10,943 bases of DNA, taken from JAAGZL01 sp964628835 (GTDB taxonomy: Bacteria > Pseudomonadota > Gammaproteobacteria > Chromatiales > Chromatiaceae). The notes beneath the pieces are model-generated. The model saw nothing but the letters and a program-made list of their open reading frames with translations. It was not told the DNA's origin and made no database searches. Location: positions 1 through 10,943 of the forward strand of contig CAZVME010000093.1 of the NCBI GenBank assembly GCA_964628835.1, in the 5' to 3' direction. Made by a program: the position numbers and the translations under genes. This document shows, piece after piece, positions 1-6,975 of the stretch. Numbering within the stretch: position 1 is the first letter of the stretch; the number at the start of each line of letters is the position of its first letter.

Positions 1-2
1 CC

Positions 3-338
3 GGAGCGGCCCGCCAGGTCATCGTATAAAATAAATAGATACAGGGCGCTGGCGGCGGCACTCAAGGCGAGTAGCCAGTCCCAGATCGGGATGGTGTGGC
101 TGATTCTCCCTCGGTGCCAGGGAAATGAGGTGTAGGCCAGGAACAGGGCCAGGGCCAGGTGGATGAAACGGGTCTCGCTGTCGTTAAACACCCCAATTCC
201 CAACGTATAGGGGAGGGGGGAGGCCACCCATAACTGGAATAGGGACCAGAACGTTGCAGTGTACAGTACTATTTTTTTTGCCACTCCAGCAGGCTGTCTG
301 CCGCCATGCTCGGCAGCCTCGACCGCTTCTGATATCAA
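3..338 (-). CDS. TRAP transporter fused permease (4TM/12TM type), N-terminal part, runs off the window
   Basis: About 112 codons are visible, open to the window edge; the C-terminal bulk is missing. The sequence carries a polar N-terminus, then a hydrophobic helix with WSLFQLWVASPLPYTLGIGV, the stretch FNDSETRFIHLALALFLAYT, and WDWLLALSAAASALYLFILYDDLAGR. This pattern (a short tail, RxIHLAxA in the second helix, IPxWDWLLAL and YDxL in the third) is what I recall from the N-terminus of fused TRAP transporter permeases, which join the small DctQ-like and large DctM-like membrane subunits and work with a periplasmic solute-binding protein in secondary uptake of organic acids or related solutes. 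No TRAP binding protein is in the window. The annotated TTG start at 336-338 has no Shine-Dalgarno. An in-frame ATC at 363-365 sits 7 nt after AAAGGG and would give a natural-looking N-terminus (ATTNNNSQLISEAV), so the start is uncertain. It lies 54 bp after the NYN gene on the same strand, with no terminator between. Confidence 0.72.
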   Translation of the reverse strand, partial: MISEAVEAAEHGGRQPAGVAKKIVLYTATFWSLFQLWVASPLPYTLGIGVFNDSETRFIHLALALFLAYTSFPWHRGRISHTIPIWDWLLALSAAASALYLFILYDDLAGRS

Positions 339-392
339 CTGGCTGTTATTGTTCGTAGTGGCGATAGGCCGGCCCTTTGTTTAGCTGTGGTC

Positions 393-1238
393 TCAATAAG
401 GTGGTTTTCTGCTTGGGGTATACACCAGGCGGACATTGGTTGCCATATAGCCATCGTCCTTCTGTTCACTCTCTTTCAGGTAGAACTCCACGATGGTCTC
501 GCGGTTCATCAGGTCTTCGATATTCACCCCCTCCGCCAGTTCGTTGGCGTGGCAGAAGGCGCTTTCGTAGGGGGAGTTGGGGTCTCTGGGGTCGGTGATC
601 CAGAGGTTGGGTGAGATCTCCCTTATATAACGCAGGAATCCGTACCCCTTCTCCGGAAACCACTTGGTGCACACCCCGCGTACACAGGAGTCAGGCTTGC
701 CCCACTCGTTGCGCAGATCATTGGCAAATGGGAGTAGATCCGGAATCAGAAAGCCGCGATAGAACGCGTCCACCTGGCGTTGCAGCTGTTTGGAAACGTT
801 TTCAAATGCCAGCAGTTCCACCCGGCAGCCACGATTTTGCAGGGCGGTCACCACCTGGAGAAAGTCGCCGTCTCCGGTCACCAGCAGGACCAGATCCAGG
901 TTTTCCACCTGCAGCATGGCATCTACCGCAAGTTCCAGGTCGGCGTTTGCCTTGGTGGTTACATTGCCCTCTTCGTCGGTGAAGCGGCGCACCGTTTTTA
1001 CAATAATCTTCCAGCCGTAATCACGCACCATCTGTTGGTAAACATTGGATTTTTTTGCGTACTCTGGGTCGTCTCGGGCGCGTTCCTGATCATATGCCAG
1101 ATAGGTGTTCAGGCGTAACAGGGTTCCGCTGTCACGTGCCGCAAAGCGGCGCAGGATATCGTAGCGTAGCTGATAGCCACCATTGAATTTTATGTTTTCG
1201 GCATCCACAAAGACGCCAACTTTTAGCGAGGTATTCAA
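393..1238 (-). CDS. NYN (LabA/DUF88, PIN-like) domain protein with C-terminal cold-shock-like domain
   Basis: The protein has 281 residues. Residues 5-165 match a NYN domain, the PIN-like RNase fold: VGVFVDAENI with Asp12 and Asn15, KANADLELAVDAM with Asp100 and Asp106, and LLVTGDGDFLQVV with Asp123 and Asp125. Together these form the usual acidic metal-binding cluster, so catalytic competence is plausible. Residues 187-272 look like a cold-shock/OB domain: TKWFPEKGYGFLRYI resembles RNP1, SAFCHANEL resembles RNP2, and the terminal ATNVRLV matches the last strand. An RNA-binding domain coupled to a nuclease fold suggests cytoplasmic RNA processing or decay, but the substrate is unknown. I chose the TTG start at 1236-1238 because GGAG lies 6 nt upstream and the NYN fold begins at residue 6. 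A GTG at 1298 would add 20 residues encoded by AT-rich, promoter-like DNA. The terminator upstream suggests its own promoter; no clear -35/-10 pair was found. No neighbour links it to the acetate genes. Confidence 0.85.
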   Translation of the reverse strand: MNTSLKVGVFVDAENIKFNGGYQLRYDILRRFAARDSGTLLRLNTYLAYDQERARDDPEYAKKSNVYQQMVRDYGWKIIVKTVRRFTDEEGNVTTKANADLELAVDAMLQVENLDLVLLVTGDGDFLQVVTALQNRGCRVELLAFENVSKQLQRQVDAFYRGFLIPDLLPFANDLRNEWGKPDSCVRGVCTKWFPEKGYGFLRYIREISPNLWITDPRDPNSPYESAFCHANELAEGVNIEDLMNRETIVEFYLKESEQKDDGYMATNVRLVYTPSRKPPY

Positions 1239-1360
1239 AAATATCTCCAGAAAAGAAATATTAACTTTTAATAATCGACTCGCTCTATACAGTACCACTT
1301 ATGCCCCAGTTGCTCATGCAAATAAGGGGAGGCTGGGACAAGTATTTGTTTTGGGGGAAT

Positions 1361-1389
1361 AAAAAAGGCGGACCTGATTAGGTCCGCCT
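1361..1389 (-). terminator. Rho-independent terminator of acs
   Basis: A perfect 10-bp stem (AGGCGGACCT at 1366-1375 against AGGTCCGCCT at 1380-1389) closes a 4-nt GATT loop. On the minus strand it is followed by a run of six T (1361-1366). It lies 21 bp beyond the acs stop codon, so it separates acs from the NYN gene. Confidence 0.93.
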
Positions 1390-1410
1390 CGGTCTTGCAG
1401 TGATTACGCG

Positions 1411-3351
1411 TTACTTGATTTCGCGATTGTCGATCAGGTCTTCCACCACGGTTGGATCGGCCAGGGTTGAGGTGTCGCCCAGGCTCTCCAGTTCGTTGGC
1501 CGCCACCTTGCGCAGGATGCGGCGCATGATCTTACCGGAGCGGGTCTTGGGCAGACCAGGTGCCCACTGGATGACGTTGACCTTGGCGATGGGACCGATC
1601 TCCTTGCGCACCTGATTGACCAGCTCCTTCTTCAGCTCGTCGGTGCCCTCGGTACCAGCCATCAGGGTTACATAGGCGTAGATGCCCTGCCCGGTAATCT
1701 CATGTGGGTAGCCCACTACGGCGGCCTCTGCCACCAGATCGTGCAGTACCAGCGCGGACTCAATCTCGGCGGTACCCAGACGGTGGCCGGATACATTGAG
1801 TACGTCATCCACACGGCCGGTAATCCACCAGTAGCCATCCTCGTCACAGCGAGCGCCGTCACCAGTGGTGTAGTAGCCAGGATACATCCTGAAGTAGGTC
1901 TCCTTGAAGCGCTCGTGGTCTCCATACAGGGTGCGCATCATGCCGGGCCATGGCTGTTTGATAACCAGGTTGCCTGAGGCAGGCAGATCCAGCTCATTGC
2001 CCTGGTCATCCATCAGTGCCGGAATGACGCCCAGGAATGGTTTAGAGGCGGATCCAGGCTTAAGCTTATGGGCGCCGGGCATGGGGGTGATCATGTGACC
2101 GCCGGTTTCGGTCTGCCACCAGGTGTCCACGATGGGGCAACGGGCGTCGCCCACCACGTTGTAGTACCACTCCCAGGCCTCAGGGTTGATGGGTTCACCC
2201 ACGGTACCCAGCAGACGCAGTGATTTACGTGAGGTCTTGGTCACCGGGTCATTACCGGCACTCATGAGGGCACGGATTGCAGTGGGTGCAGTGTAGAAGC
2301 ATGCCACGTTGTGCTTGTCGCAGGCGTCCCAGAAACGGGATACGTTCGGATAGGTGGGGATACCTTCAAACATCATAGTTATGGCGCCGTTGGCCAGTGG
2401 GCCGTATACGATGTAAGTGTGGCCGGTTACCCAACCCACGTCTGCGGTACACCAGTAGACCTCGCCATCTTTGTAGTCGAAGGTCAGCTTGTGGGTTACT
2501 GCTGCATGCAGCATATAGCCGCCGGTGGTGTGCAGTACGCCCTTGGGCTTGCCGGTGGAGCCGGAGGTGTAAAGGATGAACAGAGGATCTTCCGCATCCA
2601 TCTCTTCCGCCGGACAGTCGGCGGAGGCGGTGGCCAGGGCCTCGTGATACCAGACATCGCGTTTGTCGGTCCACTCAACCGGGTCGCCGCCACGTTTGAC
2701 CACGATGCAGGTGTGAACGCCAGGACATTGTGACAGGGCCTTGTCGGCATTAGACTTGAGTGGCACCAGTTTGCCGCCACGCACCGACTGGTCGGCGGTG
2801 ATAACCGTCTGGCAGTCGGAGTCCAGAACCCGGTCGCGCAGGGCGTCTGGGGAGAAGCCGCCGAATACCACGGAGTGGACGGCGCCGATGCGGGCACAGG
2901 CCAGCATGGCGACCGCAGCCTCTGGCACCATGGGCATGTAGATGGATACGCGATCGCCCTTCTTTACCCCGCGCTCCTTGAGTACGTTGGAGAATTTACA
3001 CACCTCTGTGTGCAGTTCGCGATAGGTGATCTTTTTGTCCACATTGGGGTCGTCGCTTTCCCAGATTATGGCCACCTGATCGCCGCGGGTATCCAGGTGT
3101 CGGTCCAGACAGTTATAGGACGCATTCAGCTTGCCACCTTCAAACCATTTGATGTGGATATCACCCTCGAAACTCCAGTCCATCACCTTGTCCCATGGCT
3201 TGGACCAGGTCAGATATGACTTTGCCTGCTCTGCCCAGAACCCTTCAGGATCATCAACCGAACGTTGATACATATCCAGGTACTGTTTCTCTGTAATATT
3301 GGCCTGGGCCGCAAAATCTGCGGGGACTGGATAGACTTTCTTATCGGACAT
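1411..3351 (-). CDS. acs: Acetyl-coenzyme A synthetase (AMP-forming acetate--CoA ligase)
   Basis: Activates acetate to acetyl-CoA through an acetyl-AMP intermediate, in the cytoplasm. It is 646 residues long, close to the 652 of E. coli Acs. Visible motifs, in order: the N-terminal Acs segment with FWAEQAKSYLTW (38-49); the A3 nucleotide-binding loop YTSGSTGKPKG (261-271); GEPINPEAW (385-393); the A5 motif DTWWQTETGG (409-418), whose Trp is part of the acetate-size pocket in known Acs; TGDGARCDEDGYWWITGR (496-513) with the hinge Asp; and the A10 motif PKTRSGK (601-607), whose Lys607 is the residue reversibly acetylated in Acs of enteric bacteria. All key residues are intact. The ATG at 3351 is preceded by AGGAG with 7-nt spacing; an upstream in-frame extension to 3438 has no support. 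It is last in a same-strand series after the DUF294 and 93-residue genes, 185 bp downstream of the latter, so it may have its own promoter. It ends at a strong terminator. Confidence 0.97.
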   Translation of the reverse strand: MSDKKVYPVPADFAAQANITEKQYLDMYQRSVDDPEGFWAEQAKSYLTWSKPWDKVMDWSFEGDIHIKWFEGGKLNASYNCLDRHLDTRGDQVAIIWESDDPNVDKKITYRELHTEVCKFSNVLKERGVKKGDRVSIYMPMVPEAAVAMLACARIGAVHSVVFGGFSPDALRDRVLDSDCQTVITADQSVRGGKLVPLKSNADKALSQCPGVHTCIVVKRGGDPVEWTDKRDVWYHEALATASADCPAEEMDAEDPLFILYTSGSTGKPKGVLHTTGGYMLHAAVTHKLTFDYKDGEVYWCTADVGWVTGHTYIVYGPLANGAITMMFEGIPTYPNVSRFWDACDKHNVACFYTAPTAIRALMSAGNDPVTKTSRKSLRLLGTVGEPINPEAWEWYYNVVGDARCPIVDTWWQTETGGHMITPMPGAHKLKPGSASKPFLGVIPALMDDQGNELDLPASGNLVIKQPWPGMMRTLYGDHERFKETYFRMYPGYYTTGDGARCDEDGYWWITGRVDDVLNVSGHRLGTAEIESALVLHDLVAEAAVVGYPHEITGQGIYAYVTLMAGTEGTDELKKELVNQVRKEIGPIAKVNVIQWAPGLPKTRSGKIMRRILRKVAANELESLGDTSTLADPTVVEDLIDNREIK

Positions 3352-3536
3352 ACTGTTTCTCCTAAAGCGGTTTGGTGTTTCAATCGTGTCTACGGCATAC
3401 GCCGTGTTTGTCCTCCGTGGCGGCTGATCGGCTGCCAAGATATGTTCTTGATGTTTCTCAGATAATTCAACCTAGCATATAAATCTCTTTATTAACGTTT
3501 CGATATATCAATTGTAAGTAGATGTTCGTTCAATAC
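3352..3536 (-). promoter_or_regulatory. acs upstream region with two inverted repeats
   Basis: This 185-bp non-coding gap is AT-rich at its upstream end. CAAGA-N5-TCTTG lies at 3436-3450 and ACGGC-N4-GCCGT at 3392-3405. Both could be operators or leader hairpins. A TGGCAG followed, with the right GG-N10-GC spacing, by AGCC (3423-3437) is a weak -24/-12 candidate overlapping the first repeat; its -12 half is poor. No convincing sigma-70 promoter was seen. The good acs ribosome binding site (AGGAG) closes the region. Confidence 0.35.
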
Positions 3537-3818
3537 TCACCCCGGCATCTGCTGTGGTAGTGAATCTCTGGCCTTGCCCTGGTCCGTACATGGGGCGCTG
3601 CTACAGCCCAGATGCCGGTTGCCAAGAAAAAAGGCCGGTAGCAGTATGGGAAATAGGGCCATCCAGATCCATTCTGACCCCCCTTCGAAGCTCGCCGGTT
3701 GCAGCAGCCAGATAGTAAGACTCTGTCCTGAGTTATAGAACACTATTGCAAACAGAACCCAGTAGATGCGCTTTAGCGTCGGGTGTATAAGTATAGCAAT
3801 AATTTGATGTTGTTTCAT
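3537..3818 (-). CDS. Small two-helix membrane protein between the DUF294 and acs genes
   Basis: I do not recognise a named family. The 93 residues have a basic N-terminus (MKQHQIIAILIHPTLKR), a hydrophobic helix at about 18-40 (IYWVLFAIVFYNSGQSLTIWLL), a short polar loop (QPASFEGGSEW), a second helix at about 50-66 (WIWMALFPILLPAFFLG), then NRHLGCSSAPC and a polar tail. The two Cys in CSSAPC could be a metal or disulphide pair, which is inference only. The ATG at 3818 has no good Shine-Dalgarno. It starts 35 bp after the DUF294 stop on the same strand, so translation may depend on the upstream gene. The clear membrane topology and placement support a real gene; a role beside acetate uptake is context only. 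Confidence 0.7.
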   Translation of the reverse strand: MKQHQIIAILIHPTLKRIYWVLFAIVFYNSGQSLTIWLLQPASFEGGSEWIWMALFPILLPAFFLGNRHLGCSSAPCTDQGKARDSLPQQMPG

Positions 3819-3853
3819 GTAGTTAGGATCTATTGAATTGGTATTAGCCGCCC

Positions 3854-5764
3854 CTAGAACAGGTGGGCACTGAATTCATCCTGGAGGGAATCCTGGAATC
3901 TCTTAACCGCCCGCATGGCCATCCTCAGGGTGCTTCTGGTCTGTGGAGTAAGTTCCTCCGGGTTGATGGATTTGTCCAATTTTTTCCCGTTCTCCGCCTG
4001 CTCAATCTGATGTGTCAGCAGCATATCCAGAAGCTCTTCATAGGCCTCGCTTACTGATTCACACATGTCGTTTGATAGCTTACCGATGCGCACCAGTGCT
4101 GCGAGGCGGTCGGTGGTGTTCTGTACTGCAACACCATTTTGCAAGGCAAATATGCGCGCCGCGTCTGCGATAATGCGCAGGCCGTTGCGCTTGATATCTA
4201 TCACCTCGATGGTCTTGCTCTTCTTTGATGATTTGGCGGCGATGGTTTTGGTGGTAATCAGGCGGTTAAACATGCCGATTGCTGGTGATCCTTCAGCGTC
4301 GTGTTCCATCATCATCTGCAACAGCTTGGGGTTGTTATTGATCTCTGAAAAGACATGCAGACGTAGTTCAGATGTGAGCCTGTCGTCGCCATACAGGGTG
4401 TCAAAATCAAATAGGATGTTAGACCAACGGGCCCCTTTTTCGCTGGGCTGCTGGATGATTTTGGTGATCTGATTTTTCCACTGGCTGAGTGTCTTTTGGT
4501 ACACGGGGTTTCTGGCCATGATCTCACCTGGGCACAAGAAGTAACCCACGCGATCCAGGTTTTTATTCATACGTTTGCAGAACTGATCAAACCAGGCCTT
4601 GGATGTGCTCTTCTTGTACTCTGGGCAGTCCTGGATGATGATGCCGTTATCCTGGTCCGGGTCCAGCATCATCTCCTTGCGGCCACCGGAACCCATGATC
4701 AAGATGGCAAATCCACAGGGTGGCTTGCCATGGCCCTTTGACTCCATCCATTTCAGTGTCAGTTCAATGGCGCGGCGTTGCAGCGCGAGGTGGGTGTCGC
4801 TCAGATAGCGTACCGCTGCACTGGGTCGGTGGTGTTCATCCTGTGCATCTGCAGCGGTCTCTTTGATTACCCTAAACAGGGCGTGCAGCTCTTTGATGCT
4901 GACGGCCTGGGGGATCTGTGTCATCAGGGCGCTGGGTCTGGAAATCAACCTGCGCAGTATATCGGTGACGGAGATGATCCCGATGGGTTGGCCGCGCTCC
5001 AGAATGATCAGTTGTTTGGCGTTGGTTTGACGCTGTATCTCCTCAGCCTCCCAAATGGCCGTGTCTGGGTCCAGAGATACTGCGGTCTGACAGGCGTTTT
5101 CCAAGATCCGGTCTGTGGCGGCCGCACCCTTTTCTAACAGCGCTTCAGACAGTCCGGGAAAGGTGATTATCCCTAGCATGTGTCCGTCATCTGATGTGAT
5201 CACCAGACTTCCTATCTTGCGCCGTTTCATGGTCTGGAACGCCTGTAGCAGGGATGACTCCCTGCTACAGGTAGCCACTGGTGATTTCATGATATTGCTT
5301 ACCGGCTGCGCCAGTATGCCAGAGCTTATCCCGCGCTCCCGGCTGCGCTCCCGCAGTTTTTTGGCGATGGTCCGGTTGAAGGCGTCAAACAGCGAGTGGT
5401 GATCACGCTCCAGGAGATGAAAATCCTCTGCGCTGATCTCCAGGACGCGGGCTGCGGTAGTGGCGATTGCGGTGGAAGCATAGGTGGCGTTGTCCAGATA
5501 GTTGGCTAATCCGATGAATTCTCCTGGGAGTACGTCGTCCTCCAGCCCGGTTTTTCTGCGCAGGCGCATGGTGCCAAGATAGGGGATAAAGATGGTGTTG
5601 CGATAATCATCACCGGGCCGGAACAGTACATCGCCCGGCCCCATTTTGTGGATCTTTGAGCTGTCGATGAGCGCCCTTAGCGCTGTGTGCTCGACGTCGT
5701 TGAAGGTGCGGGTGCCTGCAAGCATATCCAGAATAGAAACTTTGTCTGTTACCTTCTCGTTCAC
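3854..5764 (-). CDS. cNMP-binding / CBS pair / DUF294 nucleotidyltransferase-like signalling protein
   Basis: The cytoplasmic protein has 636 residues and four parts: a cyclic-nucleotide-binding-like beta-roll (about 20-115, with PGDVLFRPGD and LPGEFIGLANYL); a CBS domain pair (about 153-275, with IGSLVITSDDGHMLGIIT and KQLIILERGQPIGIISVTDILRR); a DUF294 GlnD-like nucleotidyltransferase domain (about 300-440) with MGSGGRKEMMLDPDQDNGI (GSGGR 358-362, Asp370 and Asp372 as metal-binding candidates); and the DUF294 C-terminal helical domain (about 475-630). The CBS pair probably binds an adenine nucleotide and the third part may transfer a nucleotidyl group to a protein, by analogy with GlnD; the target is not known. 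Genes of this type are often found beside sodium:solute symporters and acs, frequently with a DnaQ-like exonuclease, which is absent here. The GTG start at 5764 has AGGGG 8 nt upstream. The gene is divergent from the 54-residue plus-strand gene. Confidence 0.92.
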   Translation of the reverse strand: MNEKVTDKVSILDMLAGTRTFNDVEHTALRALIDSSKIHKMGPGDVLFRPGDDYRNTIFIPYLGTMRLRRKTGLEDDVLPGEFIGLANYLDNATYASTAIATTAARVLEISAEDFHLLERDHHSLFDAFNRTIAKKLRERSRERGISSGILAQPVSNIMKSPVATCSRESSLLQAFQTMKRRKIGSLVITSDDGHMLGIITFPGLSEALLEKGAAATDRILENACQTAVSLDPDTAIWEAEEIQRQTNAKQLIILERGQPIGIISVTDILRRLISRPSALMTQIPQAVSIKELHALFRVIKETAADAQDEHHRPSAAVRYLSDTHLALQRRAIELTLKWMESKGHGKPPCGFAILIMGSGGRKEMMLDPDQDNGIIIQDCPEYKKSTSKAWFDQFCKRMNKNLDRVGYFLCPGEIMARNPVYQKTLSQWKNQITKIIQQPSEKGARWSNILFDFDTLYGDDRLTSELRLHVFSEINNNPKLLQMMMEHDAEGSPAIGMFNRLITTKTIAAKSSKKSKTIEVIDIKRNGLRIIADAARIFALQNGVAVQNTTDRLAALVRIGKLSNDMCESVSEAYEELLDMLLTHQIEQAENGKKLDKSINPEELTPQTRSTLRMAMRAVKRFQDSLQDEFSAHLF

Positions 5765-5854
5765 CGCACTTTCCCCTGGGTTAGGGTTGTAAAGGGTTGG
5801 CGGAATGGCGGCTGATGGCAGTTGTAAAAAGCTGTTAACTTAGCCATAGTCACA

Positions 5855-5891
5855 GGGGTAACCTGTTTTGCAGTTAGGTCCGGTTTATAAT
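5855..5891 (+). promoter_or_regulatory. Candidate promoter for the plus-strand small gene
   Basis: A perfect -10 hexamer TATAAT is at 5886-5891. The -35 position is poor (CTGTTT at 17-bp spacing, 5863-5868). CAGG-GGTAA-CCTG at 5853-5865 lies just upstream and contains the same GGTAAC core as the repeats in front of the symporter gene, so an activator site replacing a weak -35 is possible. The predicted transcript would start near 5898, 40 bp before the GTG. Confidence 0.45.
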
Positions 5892-5937
5892 TTATGACCG
5901 CCAGATACATTCTCTATTTCTCTCGTAAGGGTGCTCA

Positions 5938-6102
5938 GTGATTGATTGGTTATTTCTACTAGTAACGGGTGCAGTCGCCTACCATTCGTTGACTCACCGC
6001 AATGAGGATGGCGAGAACGATATCGGTCATATGCTGTTTGGCTCTATTGCCATGCTGTTTTTTATGCGGGTTCTCCTGGTTGATATCCTCAAGGTTTTTT
6101 AA
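5938..6102 (+). CDS. 54-residue membrane microprotein
   Basis: Starts with GTG after AAGGG at good spacing (TAAGGGTGCTCA then GTG), and ends at TAA. The product reads MIDWLFLLVTGAVAYHSLTH, then RNEDGENDIGH, then MLFGSIAMLFFMRVLLVDIL and KVF. That is two hydrophobic helices (about 3-17 and 33-51) joined by a short acidic loop, giving a hairpin with both ends on one membrane side. I do not recognise the family. Support for a real gene is the ribosome binding site, the perfect TATAAT about 47 bp upstream and the hairpin topology, in a gap that otherwise has no gene. It runs opposite to both neighbours, divergent from the DUF294 gene and convergent with the TPR gene (20 bp between stops), with no terminator seen. 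Confidence 0.62.
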   Translation: MIDWLFLLVTGAVAYHSLTHRNEDGENDIGHMLFGSIAMLFFMRVLLVDILKVF

Positions 6103-6122
6103 CCATGCATCATTCGGCTTGA

Positions 6123-6704
6123 TCACTCCATCTTGTAGGGGCGTTGTTTCGCATCCTGTTCTGGCAACTTGAGCAGGCGCTGTGACTCCGGTTTCGCCAA
6201 CTGTTCCTGCAGATATCTGGCGCGTTCAGCAATCGTTGGTGGCTTGTCTGGCTGTTTGCGTAAAAACCTGGTCATGAGCCCCGGGCCATCGGCAGTCTCA
6301 GGCGCCAGTTTCAGCGCCATCTCATAGTCAGCCAGGGCGCCCCTATGGTCTCCCATACGATCGCGTAGAATGCCGCGGTTGGCATAGGCGACACCAAACT
6401 TCTGTTCCCGTCTGATGGCGTCGTTATAGATATTCAGCGCCAGGTCATTCTTTCCCATCTGCATCAGCGCCTGGGCCTTGCCACGCAGTGCATAGACGTT
6501 ATCCGGGTTGTCCTTGAGTTGGGATTCATACTCTCTTAATGCATCTTCGTTTTGACCATCTTCCAGGTGTTTGGCGGCAGCCTGAACCGAGTGGGCCCCG
6601 GGGACACTCTCTTCCAGAAAACCGTCATAGATGCTCCAGCCCACCCAGATCAGAGTGACTGCTATAGCAACCCTGACCAACGTTTTATACAGCGGCTCAT
6701 CCAT
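6123..6704 (-). CDS. Membrane-anchored TPR protein
   Basis: The 193-residue protein starts MDEPLYKTLVRVAIAVTLIWVGWSIYDGFL, with one hydrophobic helix at about 9-27 acting as an uncleaved anchor. About three tetratricopeptide repeats follow (roughly 40-70, 71-104 and 105-138), with typical spacing: AKHLEDGQNEDALREYESQL, YALRGKAQALMQMGKNDLAL, YANRGILRDRMGDHRGALADYE. TPRs mediate protein contacts, so this is probably a scaffold at the membrane; partners are unknown. The C-terminus (RARYLQEQLAKPESQRLL and the final DAKQRPYKME) is charged and has a distinct, probably conserved, sequence. The ATG at 6704 overlaps the upstream 81-residue gene by 8 bp and is preceded by GGGA, so the two are translationally coupled and probably function together. 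Confidence 0.85.
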   Translation of the reverse strand: MDEPLYKTLVRVAIAVTLIWVGWSIYDGFLEESVPGAHSVQAAAKHLEDGQNEDALREYESQLKDNPDNVYALRGKAQALMQMGKNDLALNIYNDAIRREQKFGVAYANRGILRDRMGDHRGALADYEMALKLAPETADGPGLMTRFLRKQPDKPPTIAERARYLQEQLAKPESQRLLKLPEQDAKQRPYKME

Positions 6705-6942
6705 TTAATGTTCCCAATAACTGCAGGTTAAAGAACCATGAGAAGATTGTTACTAAAAGAATGGAAATAAACCTGGCCCTGCTCTTCTGCCCATCCATCT
6801 CCTGGGTGGATAGTTCCTGTCCCTGTCCCTGTCCTTGTCTCTTTTGCAGGCGTCGGACGCTCATTACCCAGATAAGTTTGTTGACCGGAAAAAACAGCAG
6901 TAGCGCCAGCACTGCAACCGAAAAATAAAAGTAGAGACTCAT
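6697..6942 (-). CDS. Small two-helix membrane protein coupled to the TPR gene
   Basis: The 81 residues are MSLYFYFSVAVLALLLFFPV plus a helix continuation (TM about 4-27), a basic polar loop with RRLQKRQGQGQGQ (about 30-57), and a second helix at about 58-77 (ARFISILLVTIFSWFFNLQLL). With N and C termini on the same side the basic loop would probably face the cytoplasm. No named family is recognised. It sits where a DUF4212-type small subunit is often found near this kind of symporter, but the sequence does not look like DUF4212 to me, and it follows rather than precedes the symporter. A strong terminator separates it from the symporter gene, so it needs its own promoter; the ATG has only a weak ribosome binding site. 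The 8-bp overlap with the TPR gene makes it a two-gene unit. Confidence 0.78.
   Translation of the reverse strand: MSLYFYFSVAVLALLLFFPVNKLIWVMSVRRLQKRQGQGQGQELSTQEMDGQKSRARFISILLVTIFSWFFNLQLLGTLNG
6816..6839 (-). repeat. Hexanucleotide tandem repeat encoding Gly-Gln
   Basis: Plus-strand CCTGTC is repeated three times exactly (6816-6833), followed by one imperfect unit CTTGTC (6834-6839). On the coding strand it encodes QGQGQGQ in the polar loop of the 81-residue protein. A 6-bp unit can change copy number without breaking the frame. Confidence 0.8.
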
Positions 6943-6975
6943 GTGGTATTACCGGTGAATTATCAGTTATGAGAA

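Noticed and set aside
780..1118. Plus-strand frame opposite the NYN gene
   Set aside because: Antisense to the NYN domain coding region, with no ribosome binding site or family resemblance.
1239..1298. GTG start adding 20 residues to the NYN protein
   Set aside because: The TTG at 1238 has GGAG 6 nt upstream and starts just before the NYN fold. The extra stretch is AT-rich and promoter-like, although a GGGG lies before the GTG, so it is not fully excluded.
2311..2733. Long plus-strand frame opposite acs (140 codons)
   Set aside because: It is antisense to a well-supported Acs coding region with all motifs; the frame is open as a by-product of acs codon use.
3352..3438. N-terminal extension of Acs by 29 residues
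   Set aside because: The ATG at 3351 has AGGAG at ideal spacing and gives a normal Acs N-terminus; the extension covers the leader palindrome and resembles no Acs.
5813..5840. Sigma-54 promoter before the DUF294 gene
   Set aside because: TGGC and GC are present on the minus strand but the spacing is GG-N11-GC, one base too long, and the -12 element is poor.
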